From positions 248,001 to 312,000 of the forward strand of contig CAOLHI010001241.1 in NCBI GenBank assembly GCA_948474755.1: a DNA stretch of 64,000 nt. The letters run 5' to 3'. Below, piece by piece: positions 11,759 to 21,028 of the stretch (position 1 is the first letter of the stretch; every line of letters starts with the position of its first letter). A program made the translations under genes and the position numbers. The stretch comes from Ctenosaura bakeri. Its lineage: Eukaryota; Chordata; Lepidosauria; Squamata; Iguanidae. Under the pieces are notes generated by a model that saw only the letters and a program-made list of their open reading frames with translations, searched no databases and had not been told where the DNA came from.

Positions 11759-12365
11759 CGCCCGCCCCCCCGTGCGCGCGTGCGCGATCGGGAGGCTGTC
11801 GCGAGCAGCCCCCCCGCGTGCGCCAGGAGCGAGCGACAGTCGCGCCCGCCCCCCGCGCGCGCCAGGAGCGACGGGCTCCTTTCTTGCGCGCGCGGGGGGG
11901 GATGGAGTCGCGAGCCGCCGCCGCCTCCGGGACGGTGCCGTTTCCCAGCTGGTTCCTTCGGCTGCGGAAGGAACCAGCGGGGAACCGGCAGGCTCCCGAA
12001 CTAGGCTTTTCCCGCAAGCCGCCCGCCCCCGCTCGCGCAAAAAGCCTAGTGCGAAAAGGGCCTAAGTCAATATATTTCTGGTGTCATCAAGAAATTTATA
12101 TACAGGGTTTTAGTTATCTGATTGTGAATTTGTTTCCAGAACTTTTTTGCTTTCTTACAGAGCCATCTTAGATGGAAAAAAGGTTCCTTTTTGATCACAT
12201 TTCCAGCACTTTAATATTATGGTTTTTGCTATTTTAGATACTTGTACTGGTGTTAAGTGCCATCTAAAAAAATCTTATAATAATTTTCTTTTAAGTTTAT
12301 ACTCTTTGTGAATTACTTACCATTTCTACTTTCTGACAGTATTCTGGTTCCTACCCCATCAGATA

Positions 12366-13790
12366 AGCAGAGGAAGCCTGTTATAGGGAAATCTCTGGCT
12401 GCCTTTTGAACTTTCCTCCTTAATTTTCATCAATAGTATCTCCAAGTCTTTGCTGTTTTCTACTGATAATACAGTGTCACTTGCATGTCTTAAATTGTTG
12501 ACACTTCTTCTCCAAAATTCACACCTTTCTTCTGAGTCCAATTCTGCTTTCTTTGTGTCTATGAACCACTAAGATATAGTGATAAAAATGCAGTCTTGTT
12601 TGATCTTCTTGCCAACTGACAACCATTTTGTTTCTCCATATTGTGTCCTAACCATTGCTTCAAGTCAAAAGTAAAATTATGCATGAGGACAATCATTTGT
12701 TATGATCCTCCTATTTTTTTAGAGCAACCCATAGTTTCATAATCTATACAATCAATTGTTTTGCTGTGATCTACAAAACACAGACTGTCTTCTGAAATTC
12801 CTTAGTGTGCTCCATAAGCCAACATATGCTTCCAGCATGATCACTAGTATTTTTTTCTTTTTCTGAACTCAGAATGGACAGTGACTTTTTCTGCTCCATA
12901 TATGTTAAAAGTCTTTGTTGTAAAACATTGAGCATCACTTTGCTTGCATGAGAGATTAGTGCAATGATCTGCTAGCTGATACAATCCTTGATGTCACATT
13001 TCTCGCAGATTTAGAATGTATACCAAAAATTTGTCTATGGGCCATTGTTTTGCTTTCTATATTTGTTGAAAGATTTTTGTTAGAATTTTGATGAATTCTG
13101 TCTTTATCGCTTGGAAGAGTTCTGTTGCCATGGTGTGTGTTCCTAGCAGTTTATTTCTTCCAAGTGCTTTGAAAACAGCCTCTACTCCACATTAGTCTGT
13201 CTCACAGTCTTCTCCTGGTATTGTTTTGCAGAGATAAAGGAGTTTTTCCATCTTCTGATTCCAGTTATGTAGTCTATTTGATTTCCACATTGGCCATTAG
13301 GTGACATCCATGTCTACAGTGCTCCATTCAGTCGCCTTTGTTTGCAGTGAACAAATTCTTGGTTTGACCAAAAAAACAATAAGTCACTCTCATATTTCAT
13401 TTCTTGATCCTAGGCCAAATTCACCAAACAAGTTTTATTGTGCTTTGTTTCCTACTTTTGCATTCCAATATGATTATCAACATTCCTCTTTTGGTGCATG
13501 AAGTTTCCTGCTGGACTCCAGCACAGAATCGTTTAATTAATTCCTCTTCTGCCTCTATAGTTAAAGCACAAACTTGGATTAGGGTAATCTTGATCGATTG
13601 TCCCTGAAGTCTTATTGATACTGTAGAGTTCTGTCACATTTTGCATTGTATCTCCTGACTTTTTTGCTATATCTCACTATTAATATCACCCCATTTCTTC
13701 TTAGAATGTGATTTAAGAGTGTTTATCTTTATAGTTATCTGATTCAGAAAGTCCCTTTCCCATCTACTTGAGCTCACTTACACCAAGAAT
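12366..13790 (-). pseudogene. BovB/RTE-type LINE fragment, endonuclease and reverse transcriptase remains
   Basis: On the minus strand, two landmarks of an RTE/BovB polyprotein are readable. TWMSPNGQCGNQIDYI (about 13270-13315) is the endonuclease C-terminal region. IDCIDYE (about 12750-12770) and NNLRHASDTVL...LLMKIKEESSK (about 12400-12500) belong to the reverse transcriptase. The catalytic YADD box is replaced by HASD, and frameshifts and stops separate the pieces. Family knowledge places endonuclease before reverse transcriptase, as seen here in minus orientation. The boundary with the L1 at about 12365 is approximate. L1 is excluded for this part because the reverse transcriptase box lies too close to the L1 C-terminus. 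Confidence 0.75.
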
Positions 13791-15024
13791 TTACTACATC
13801 TGTATGTTCTTCAGTGGTAAAAAGGCATTCTCTGGTAGCTGTTGGCTCCCAAAAGATAATGCCTTATAGCATGCCCAAGCTGATTTGTTTTCTAGGTTTC
13901 TGTGAGATTCATTTCTAGCCTTAGGTTTTATATCTATGAAACCATTCTAGGCAATTAAAAATGATTTAAAAAGCTGTGGGACTACACTGCTGAACTATTT
14001 TTTTGTTCATGTTGCCAGTAGTGGCATATAAGCCAAGCAAGGTGAAGTGCCTCCCCCTTACATTATGCAATCTCCCTGTTCAGGCCATGAGCTGACAGTA
14101 CCTGTAGCCAAGACTGTGCAGTTTCCACTGAGCCTACATATAATGACCATGTCATTAGAAAATGATCATCTGGTCCAGAGAAGACTATGAGGCCCAATAT
14201 GAGTTATTAGCTGTAAAGAAAAAGTTAGTACAGCTTAAACAAAACACCTTCTTCTTCTTTCAAAGTATCTACAGAGCTATCAACCTGTAAGGGCCTGTCT
14301 ACCTCTCCCTCTCCCTATATGTGTGTGTATCTGTGAGTGAGTGTGTGTGTGTGTATTCCCTACTGCCCACCTCCTGCTATCCTGAACCCCAAACTCTTGG
14401 GAGGCTGTACTTTTGCTTTGTTTAGAGAGATGTCAGTCTAGAACTACCAAAGGACTTAGGTGGCCAGTGGCATTTTCTGTTGCCAAATTTTCATGCTGTC
14501 TTGGGGAGTTTGGAGTTAAGTACAGCTTCCAAAACTGGGGGACTTTGGTTGTGGAAAAAGCAGAGCTTGGAACATTAGGTTTGAAAATTAATTCAATAAT
14601 GTTAAATGTTAGAAATTGGAAAATCAATTCACTACCATAAACACTAATGACTGAAACTATTTAATTAGTGTTGTTAGTTAACTCATCAATCAAAACATTA
14701 GTGTTTGACCAGACCATGGGACTGACAGAAAATAGCATGGAAGTTGTCACTGTTGACCTTAGGGGAATATATTTTGTTATTACCTCCCTCAAAGGAGTGC
14801 TTTCTCTGCTTTTAAAACTGCTCTTTACCAACCTAATGTTTTTTCCATATGGATCTCAAAGTCTAAGATCACAGAGCATGGTGAGAGTCAAGTATATATA
14901 GAAACTGTCAGGTTGGGAAAGATGGGAATCTCGTCTTAGAACCTCTTCAGTGCAGCTGGTCACTCATCTGCATCTCTTTCCACCCCCACCAATATGTACA
15001 CCCATTCTTCAAATGCCCTGTTTT
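13791..15024. other. Non-coding DNA
   Basis: A short GT-rich run lies at about 14322-14355. No exon or recognised transposon is seen. Confidence 0.5.
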
Positions 15025-15552
15025 TTAAAGGTTAGTAAGGAGTGGTTTATTCCAGTTACAGGGTACAGATCCCCTACAAATTCACCAACTCATAGATAGT
15101 CACAAAAATCAGTTAGTGAAACAAGAATGGAGAATTTTTAAACAGAAATGGTTTGAGAACCTCTGAGCATACGCAGTGCAACTGAATCTTTTCTTCTTCC
15201 CTACTCTGCCAAGATCAGTAGCAGAACAGATTTCCTGCACACAAGAGCCAGGAATCTCAAATCAATTCAATTCATGTTATTTCTTGTTTTAAAAATCACA
15301 TATTAACATTAACTTCTTTATAATCTACACCTTATTTGTTTAAACTTCTTAACCTTCTGTTGTGAGAGTAATGAAATACTGTAAAGCAATCTTTTCACTC
15401 ATTTATTTTGAAAAACCGAATGCTGGCTCTAAAACTGAAGTGTGCAAAGAAACAATATACTTCAGAGACCTAAGAATGTCTCTGTTGGATGGTCCTGTGT
15501 TGCTGTGTGCCTCCAAGTTGTTTCTGATTTATGGTGACCCTAAGATGAAACT
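15025..15552 (-). repeat. Arm 2 of the ~540 bp inverted repeat pair (partner 3545-4087)
   Basis: This is the reverse complement of 3545-4087. It starts with TTAAAGGTTAGTAAGGAGTG (complement of the arm 1 end) and runs into the SINE at 15500-15708. Relative to arm 1 it lacks about 12 bases near 15180 and shows scattered substitutions. Because the SINE is complete only here, this copy is the more likely source if the relationship is directional. Confidence 0.85.
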
Positions 15553-15708
15553 GTCATAGGTTTTTCTTGGCAAGATTTGTTCAGAGGGGGTTGTCTTTGT
15601 CTTCCTCTGAGACTCAGAGGTTCTGCCCCAGTCCCATCCAGTGGGTTTTCATATTTGAACCCTGATATCCAGAGTAATAGTCCAAGGTTCAAACCATTAT
15701 ACTATGAT
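15500..15708 (-). mobile_element. tRNA-derived SINE (minus strand)
   Basis: Read on the minus strand, the head has an A-box-like TAGTATAATGGTTTGAACC and a B-box-like CAGGGTTCAAATATG, the internal Pol III promoter of a tRNA-derived SINE. The body includes AACCCCCTCTGAACAAATC and CCAAGAAAAACCTATGAC, and the tail is CTTGGAGGCACACAGCAACA. The head is too diverged to be a working tRNA. The tail is shared with the fragment at 18902-18990 and with the 5S-headed SINE at 20636-20905. Confidence 0.8.
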
Positions 15709-18700
15709 GACATTCAGTCCTATCCTACTAATCCAGAATTAAGTGTCACTTAACTGAAATTAAGACTTACTCAGAAGACATACCTCTGAGTTACTCAGAA
15801 GACTTTCTTCTGTGTAGAGGTTTGGTTTTTTTTTAGAAAAGACGTAAAAAGAGGGTAGTAGGACTTAATTTTTGGCAACTATATTTTTGCTTTAAGCTAT
15901 AACTTTACCAAATTCCTCAAAGCATGTGACCAGGCATACCAAAGAAGGAGATGCTTAAAAAGCCTAATGGGAAAGATGAGGAGAAGGCAAAGAGAGGAAA
16001 AATGAAGAGGGGCTTCAAGAAAAACTCAAATTATCCAAGAGCCTAAAAGGTCTGAACTTCCAAACGCACCCTGCCTACCTTAGGGTCTCAGTCTCCTGCT
16101 CAATAAACAAACTAAATATCACTTCCCTTGCCCATTCCATTCCAAGACTCACTTTTTTTTCTTGGCCATTCTTCCTTGTTTTGTTGTTGTTTCTTTCCCA
16201 AAGCCAGTTGTTCTTTTTCTCTATAACTCAGAAGTTCTGCTCCAGAAAGTTCCCTCTTTCGCCCTCCTCTTCCCTCATCTCTGTGGTCTTCCCACAGAAA
16301 TCATATAAATTGGCCTGTCTAAGAACAAAGTCATGTGGTGCATTTAATCAAATTCTAATATTTCTTCTCCTGAGGAAACAGACCTGTCCTATTTTACATA
16401 GTTTTATAGAGGAAAAGGCACCCACCTTAACAAATTTCTAATAACCTAATACTCTATAGGCTATTTTTAACTTAAACATCAATCAGCTAATCTAGAAAGT
16501 TTGGCAAAATAACTAGAAAAAATGTAGTGGATCAATCATTTAATGAATTAATCGACAAGTTAATTCCATACCCTGGGGAACAGGAACAAACTATGCATTA
16601 GCATAGGTAGTGCCCATATATTAGTTCCAGCAGTTTAACCACCACCAGTTACTTGAAATTTATACATGAGATGTCGCAACTGGTCTAGCATTGTCTGCAC
16701 ATACATGTCCATGCACATGGGTAAGCACACACAAGGATGTCTGTACTTGTGGAACAGATATTTCTGTTCTTGCTTAATCAACCATAATTCTTTCACATGA
16801 CAGTCAATGCCAAATGTAATTTATTTCCATTAAATTAAAGATAATAAGCAACTGAAACTTTAATGTTTACATACCAGTCTTGTTCATTAGGAAATGTCTG
16901 GTTTAGCTTTTATGGTGATTTATTGAAATGCTTATTTTAAAAAGGTGAAGTATGTAGTCTTGGCTTAGATCAAGGTACACAATAAAATATTTTCCCCCTT
17001 TGTTGTTACTCCCCCCCCACTTTCTTTTAAAGTCAAGCAAATACTCAAAGCTATACAAGTGATATGCTTCTGGTTTTGCATTTTTTATGTCTTTAGTGGT
17101 GCAATATCCAGGAACTGTATTGTACAATTCAGTATTTAAGTGTCAGTACCTACAAGGTAATCACTAAAAGTAGTACATACGGCACAACATTTTGACTTCA
17201 ATCAATTTAATTAATGCCAAGTTGTGTTAGAAAGACAAAAGGTGCAGTGCCTTGATTATCGTGTATATATTTTGAACAGGTGCCCATAGATTATATCACT
17301 GGGAGGACAGTTCTTTAATGTTACCCTGTCATATGATACCAATTATTTTAAGTGTGCATGACAGATTGTTGACACATTGTAAATGGGAGGTTGCATCTCA
17401 GCAGGTTTTGCCCCTAATCTGCTGAACTTTTAGGAACTGAATATAAAGAACAATGTGTCATGAAAATATTCTCATTCATTACGGATATAGTCTTATTAAA
17501 ATCTGAGGAAAAATTGCCATCAACTTTTATGAATTTCGATTGTACTTTTAGACCACAATCATGTTGGCGACTTTGTTAACAGTTCCAGTTTTTCCAGGGT
17601 TGCACAATAGTAGTGAAGGAACATAGGCAAAAAAATGGATTTGACCAACCTGTTTCACCAGTGCTTTAATTCTTACATGATTGTAATATCCACGGCCTTT
17701 TCCACCTTGCTTCCACAAATTATACCAGTATACTTTTATCAGTTTGGGACACTAAAGGATTGTCACATTTCACTTTACTTCCAGTTGGCTTACAGTTGAC
17801 AAGGTAAATGTCCCAACATGAAGAGTTATCTTTAAGTAGTAGTTACCATTTCAGTTATTAATTATAATAATAACATTATTATATAATTATGTTATGATTA
17901 CCACAAACATTAGCTACAACTACAGTTGTCGATTTTTAAAAAAATAATACCTGTTTGCTGTATTACTTTTGCTACTTTAATAAAATAACAAAATACCACA
18001 GGCTGTTGGCCTGTGGTACAGTTCGCACAAGGGCCCAAAGTAGCAGTGTAAGGTATGTTACATCTTGAAACATATGATATTCCTCTTTTACCATTTAGTA
18101 AGGAAACCACTATGGAAACGTTAACTGTTATGCATTGGAAAATTAATTTGTTACAAGCAACAATAATAATTGAGATTGCTTAGTTGGCTGGATTATTAGC
18201 TTCTTATTTTCACATGTTGCCTTTGTTACTAACCGTGGGACATTTACAAATAATGTGACGGAGGATATGACACATGGTCCTAGGGGTAAATTTTGTTATT
18301 GGCACCTTCAAATCTGCAGTTCTTGTCATTTAAAATTTGCCTTCCTCTAATCTGAATTCCACCACTATTACCATCCAGACTAAAAGTCTACAATGTTGCT
18401 TGAATGTGGTGGGGCTTCACCATTTCTGGAGGGAGAGAGAAAAAACAAAAAAGAAGGAAAAAGGGAGAAGGGGAAAAGAAAGGAAGAACACCAGCCTTTT
18501 CATGCTCAACAGAATGTGGGCAATAATAAGCACATGAAGAATTGACAGAAAGATGGAGTGGGCCTGGGTTTACCTGAATGGATCTTTAGGCTCCAGATAT
18601 TTTACTTGCAGTCTCACCAAACTCTTCAGTCTTGAGTCCAAGGTTGGTGGAAAGCAGAGTAAGGGAAGCTGGAGAGATGTTGAAGAAAATTTTTTGCTAA

Positions 18701-18900
18701 ATTTTCCAAGTGCCTTGTTCTGTTTAAGCAAAAATGAAGAATTACAAAGGAGTTTGTTGCAGCAAAGGGTTTTTTTTTTTTTCAGAATAAAATCAATAAA
18801 GGACAATCTAAATCCATGGTTGTGAATATTTTAACTAGGTTGGGGCAGAAAATAAGGAGGACAAAGATATGTTTACAGGTTATTCACATCCATGCAAAGT
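15709..18900. other. Non-coding DNA
   Basis: A weak match to the palindromic repeat type may start at 15709 (AGTCCTATCC...ACTTACTCAGAAG). A short perfect hairpin lies at 17994-18018 and a T16-like run at 18767-18782. No gene is supported. Confidence 0.45.
17994..18018. repeat. Short perfect hairpin
   Basis: TACCACAGGC and GCCTGTGGTA are exact complements around the 5-base loop TGTTG. No T-run or gene lies next to it, so a terminator role is not indicated. Confidence 0.7.
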
Positions 18901-18901
18901 T

Positions 18902-18990
18902 CGTTGTTGTTGTTGTTGTTGTTGTGTGCCTTCAAGTTATTTCTGACTTATGGAATCCCTAAGGCAGTCCTCTCATGGGGTTTTCTTTAC
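18902..18990 (-). mobile_element. SINE 3' fragment (minus strand)
   Basis: A GTT microsatellite (the complement of an AAC tail) runs into GTGTGCCTTCAAGTTATTTC and a TCATGGGGTTTTCTT block. This matches the tail half of the tRNA-derived SINE at 15500-15708. The head is missing. Confidence 0.75.
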
Positions 18991-19097
18991 ATGTTAATAA
19001 AACTACTAATAATAAAAGGCGACATGAATTTTAAATGTTTTTAGTACAGCCATAAAACATTGGTGACTAAGTGGAATAACTGCTGGATAATACAAAG

Positions 19098-19208
19098 ACA
19101 TTTGCTGGGGGTGTTCTGGGGGTGTTCTAATGTGTGCTCCAGCATGGCAGGGGGTTAGACTGGATGTCCCAGTGCTCTCTTCCAACTCTATGATTCTACG
19201 ATTCTACA
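19098..19208 (+). mobile_element. CR1 LINE 3' end fragment
   Basis: GGCAGGGGGTTAGACTGGAT and CTCTTCCAACTCTATGATTC, followed by ATTCTACG-type 8-mers, are the 3' terminus typical of CR1 elements. Only the last ~110 bases are present. A 13-base duplication (GGGGGTGTTCT) sits near 19108-19128. Confidence 0.8.
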
Positions 19209-20588
19209 TTCGAAGTTAACCAGAAATCCAATCCAGCTAATGGACATGTATATATTTATAGAAGACATATTTATGTGCAACATTACAAAATAATGCAGAA
19301 TACACCTGAAAAAATGTCCAAACTCCTGATAACTTCCTCTTTTGTAATATATCTTTTGCAGATTTCAAGATCATCTGAGCGTCAGTAGACTACCTTTGTC
19401 ATAATCAGTAAACAAAGTATTTGAGGGGGAAAAAAGGTAAGACACTACATTTAGCAATGTCCGATTGTCTCAAGTCTCATTGTATTTAGGAACTGTGGAC
19501 AAATGATGAAGAAACTTCAATGCATCATTTGGATCTGTTTATAAATTACTCCCTTACTAGTCTTTGTGCCTGTTTTTCATTTGTTTTTCATAATTAAAAA
19601 ATTCTTTGTGGAATCTCCTTTCTCAAATGCCTTTAGAAAGGGGATAGATGAATAACTATAGTTAGCAGCTGTTGGACAAGAAGCTGAGCAGGGCCACACA
19701 ACGGTGTTTGATAATAAGACTGTTTCTGGTGAGTAGGATGGCAGGATGTCCATGACTGAAGTGGACATGACTGGACATTTTTAAAGGATAAATGCAGCTG
19801 CTGGAGGACCAGAGCAAGGAGAGTCAAATCCTCTCCATACTATTATCAAAAATTGAATCTCTCTCTGATGGAACTTCTGTTTGTTCCATGGGGAATAGAT
19901 GTGGTTGGGTACTAGCTTGTTTCAATTCAAGGTCCAACTAGCTCTTGAAGGAAATTATTTTGATCAGGAAACTCGCACAGGAAGGGACACAGAGGATTAA
20001 GCCCACTTCCCTTATGAAGATTTTGATCACAATAAGGACCCACAGCAACAATGTGTAACTTTGTAAAAACTATTTGAGATCCAATTGCATATCTCTGTCT
20101 TTCTCTTTCCCCCAGTCTAGTACATTAAAAAATGTGATATTGCTTACTAGGAATTTGAAATATTTTTCCACTCTCACATTGGGGTTAGATTACATAATGA
20201 GTTTCTTCCAACCTTGTAAGATGGGCCAGAACTATATCAAGTCTTGGGGCCATTCATCATTTTTCCATGTCTTAAAATCATGACTATTTATTCCAGACAC
20301 TTTGCTCATACCAGTCCTTGCCCCCTATTTCCATAGATTTTTCTCTCTACTTCTTCTTTCCTCAAATATGCTTTCTTATTAATACACACAACAAAGATAA
20401 GAAAAGATGAGAAGAGATTATATTGAATGTGTTATGCACTAAAAATTTCTTATAATGATTTTTTTAGTATTAGTACTGTTCGGATATATAGAAGAACTTT
20501 AGAAATTTGCAAGATTTTAATATGTATATATAATATCCTTAATATCTTACAATTTTTTTTAGTATCTATAATGAAAAAAAAATAGAAA
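19209..20588. other. Non-coding DNA
   Basis: No gene or recognised repeat is seen. Confidence 0.5.
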
Positions 20589-20635
20589 GCCACTGCAGCT
20601 AAAAACCTATACACATTTACCTGGGAGTAAATACC

Positions 20636-20788
20636 TTAAAGGCACCAGTTTCTGTCTGATCTTGGAAGTTAAGCTGGGCAGCTCTGGTTAGTACTTGAAT
20701 AGGAGACTGCCAATGAATACCAGATGCTGTAGGCAATATTTCTGCTGTAGATAATATTTCAGAGGAAAGAACTAGCAAAACCACCTCT

Positions 20789-20826
<38 letters not shown>

Positions 20827-20905
20827 GTGTGCAACCTGAGAAAACCCTATGAAATTTATAGGTTCGACGTAAGTCAACAACCAACGTGAAGGTACATATG
20901 CACAA
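20636..20905 (+). mobile_element. 5S rRNA-derived SINE
   Basis: The first ~100 bases align with 5S rRNA: GTCTGATCTTGGAAGTTAAG (box A region), then GGTTAGTACTTGAATAGGAG (intermediate element), then CCAGATGCTGTAGGC (box C and 3' end). The 5' part of 5S is deleted, so it is not a 5S gene. It is followed by AACCACCTCTGAG, a TG microsatellite, then GAGAAAACCCTATGAAATTT and AACGTGAAGGTACATATGC. That tail is recognisably the same as the tail of the tRNA-headed SINE at 15500-15708. SINEs with 5S heads are known in vertebrates. Confidence 0.85.
20791..20831. repeat. (TG)n microsatellite within the 5S SINE
   Basis: About 20 TG units with one C interruption separate the body of the SINE from its tail at a position where the sister SINE has non-repetitive sequence. 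Confidence 0.95.
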
Positions 20906-20985
20906 ATGCCCAAATTCCACTGACTAGATGGAATTACTTCTGAGCTGATATGCATACAATTGCAGGGAGTTATGATTTTGCTTCC

Positions 20986-20986
<1 letters not shown>

Positions 20987-21025
<39 letters not shown>
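20987..21025. repeat. (GAT)n microsatellite
   Basis: Thirteen GAT units. The methionine run at the start of the open frame 20988-21398 is simply this repeat translated. Confidence 0.95.

Positions 21026-21028
<3 letters not shown>

Larger units (their letters stand above)
11269..12062. mobile_element. Hyper-GC TIR element, copy 1 (794 bp)
   Basis: Termini are GGCCCTTTTCGCAC at the left and GTGCGAAAAGGGCC at the right, a perfect 14 bp inverted repeat that extends imperfectly (GGGCTTT / AGGCTTT). TAA at 11266-11268 and 12063-12065 is the target duplication, confirmed because the interrupted L1 reading frame rejoins when one copy is removed. The interior is extremely rich in GC and CpG and forms large inverted repeats, including a hairpin at 11383-11440 and three ~39 bp tandem units whose complement recurs at 11740-11870. 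Open frames of 180-230 codons are arginine/alanine-rich products of base composition and not genes. The 3 bp TAA duplication suggests PIF/Harbinger-like mobilisation, but no transposase is present. Confidence 0.85.
10641..12365 (-). pseudogene. L1-type LINE, 5'-truncated ORF2 tail (split by a GC-rich TIR element)
   Basis: Read on the minus strand this is the C-terminal end of a LINE-1 ORF2 plus 3' UTR. Recognisable pieces are RWHLTPVQVSKI and CWKC (about 12190-12275), LGAIDIYSKEKFGAAYYT (about 11210-11265) and AELDKLTISLSEKPTQK (about 11060-11112). The T-rich stretch at 10640-10670 is the complement of the A-rich tail. Stops and frameshifts are frequent, so it is dead. It is interrupted by the element at 11269-12062. 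Removing that element and one TAA restores a continuous frame from PEIY through LSILGAID, apart from one stop codon. The upstream two thirds of ORF2 are absent. Confidence 0.8.
20590..20966. repeat. Squamate-type palindromic repeat split by a 5S-derived SINE
   Basis: The left half (CACATTTACCTGGGAGTAAA, 20590-20634) and right half (GGAATTACTTCTGAGCTGAT through GCATACAATTGCAGG, about 20912-20966) are complementary halves of one palindromic repeat. The SINE at 20636-20905 lies between them. AAATACC and AAATGCC near the two joins may be its target duplication. Confidence 0.65.

Noticed and set aside
11269..12062. CpG island marking a host gene promoter
   Set aside because: The GC-rich block has exact transposon ends and a target duplication inside an L1, and no transcript or exon is visible beside it.
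11424..12171. Overlapping open frames of 180-230 codons on both strands
   Set aside because: They lie in the hyper-GC element, where stop codons are rare by composition. All frames give arginine/alanine/glycine-rich low-complexity sequence and the element ends bound them.
15640..15708. tRNA gene on the minus strand
   Set aside because: A- and B-box-like words exist but no cloverleaf can be completed. It is the head of a SINE.
17994..18018. Rho-independent-type terminator or regulatory RNA hairpin
   Set aside because: The stem is perfect but short, no T-run or gene adjoins it, and this is not bacterial DNA.
20641..20735. Functional 5S rRNA gene
   Set aside because: The 5' third of 5S is missing, substitutions hit the promoter boxes, and a SINE tail follows.
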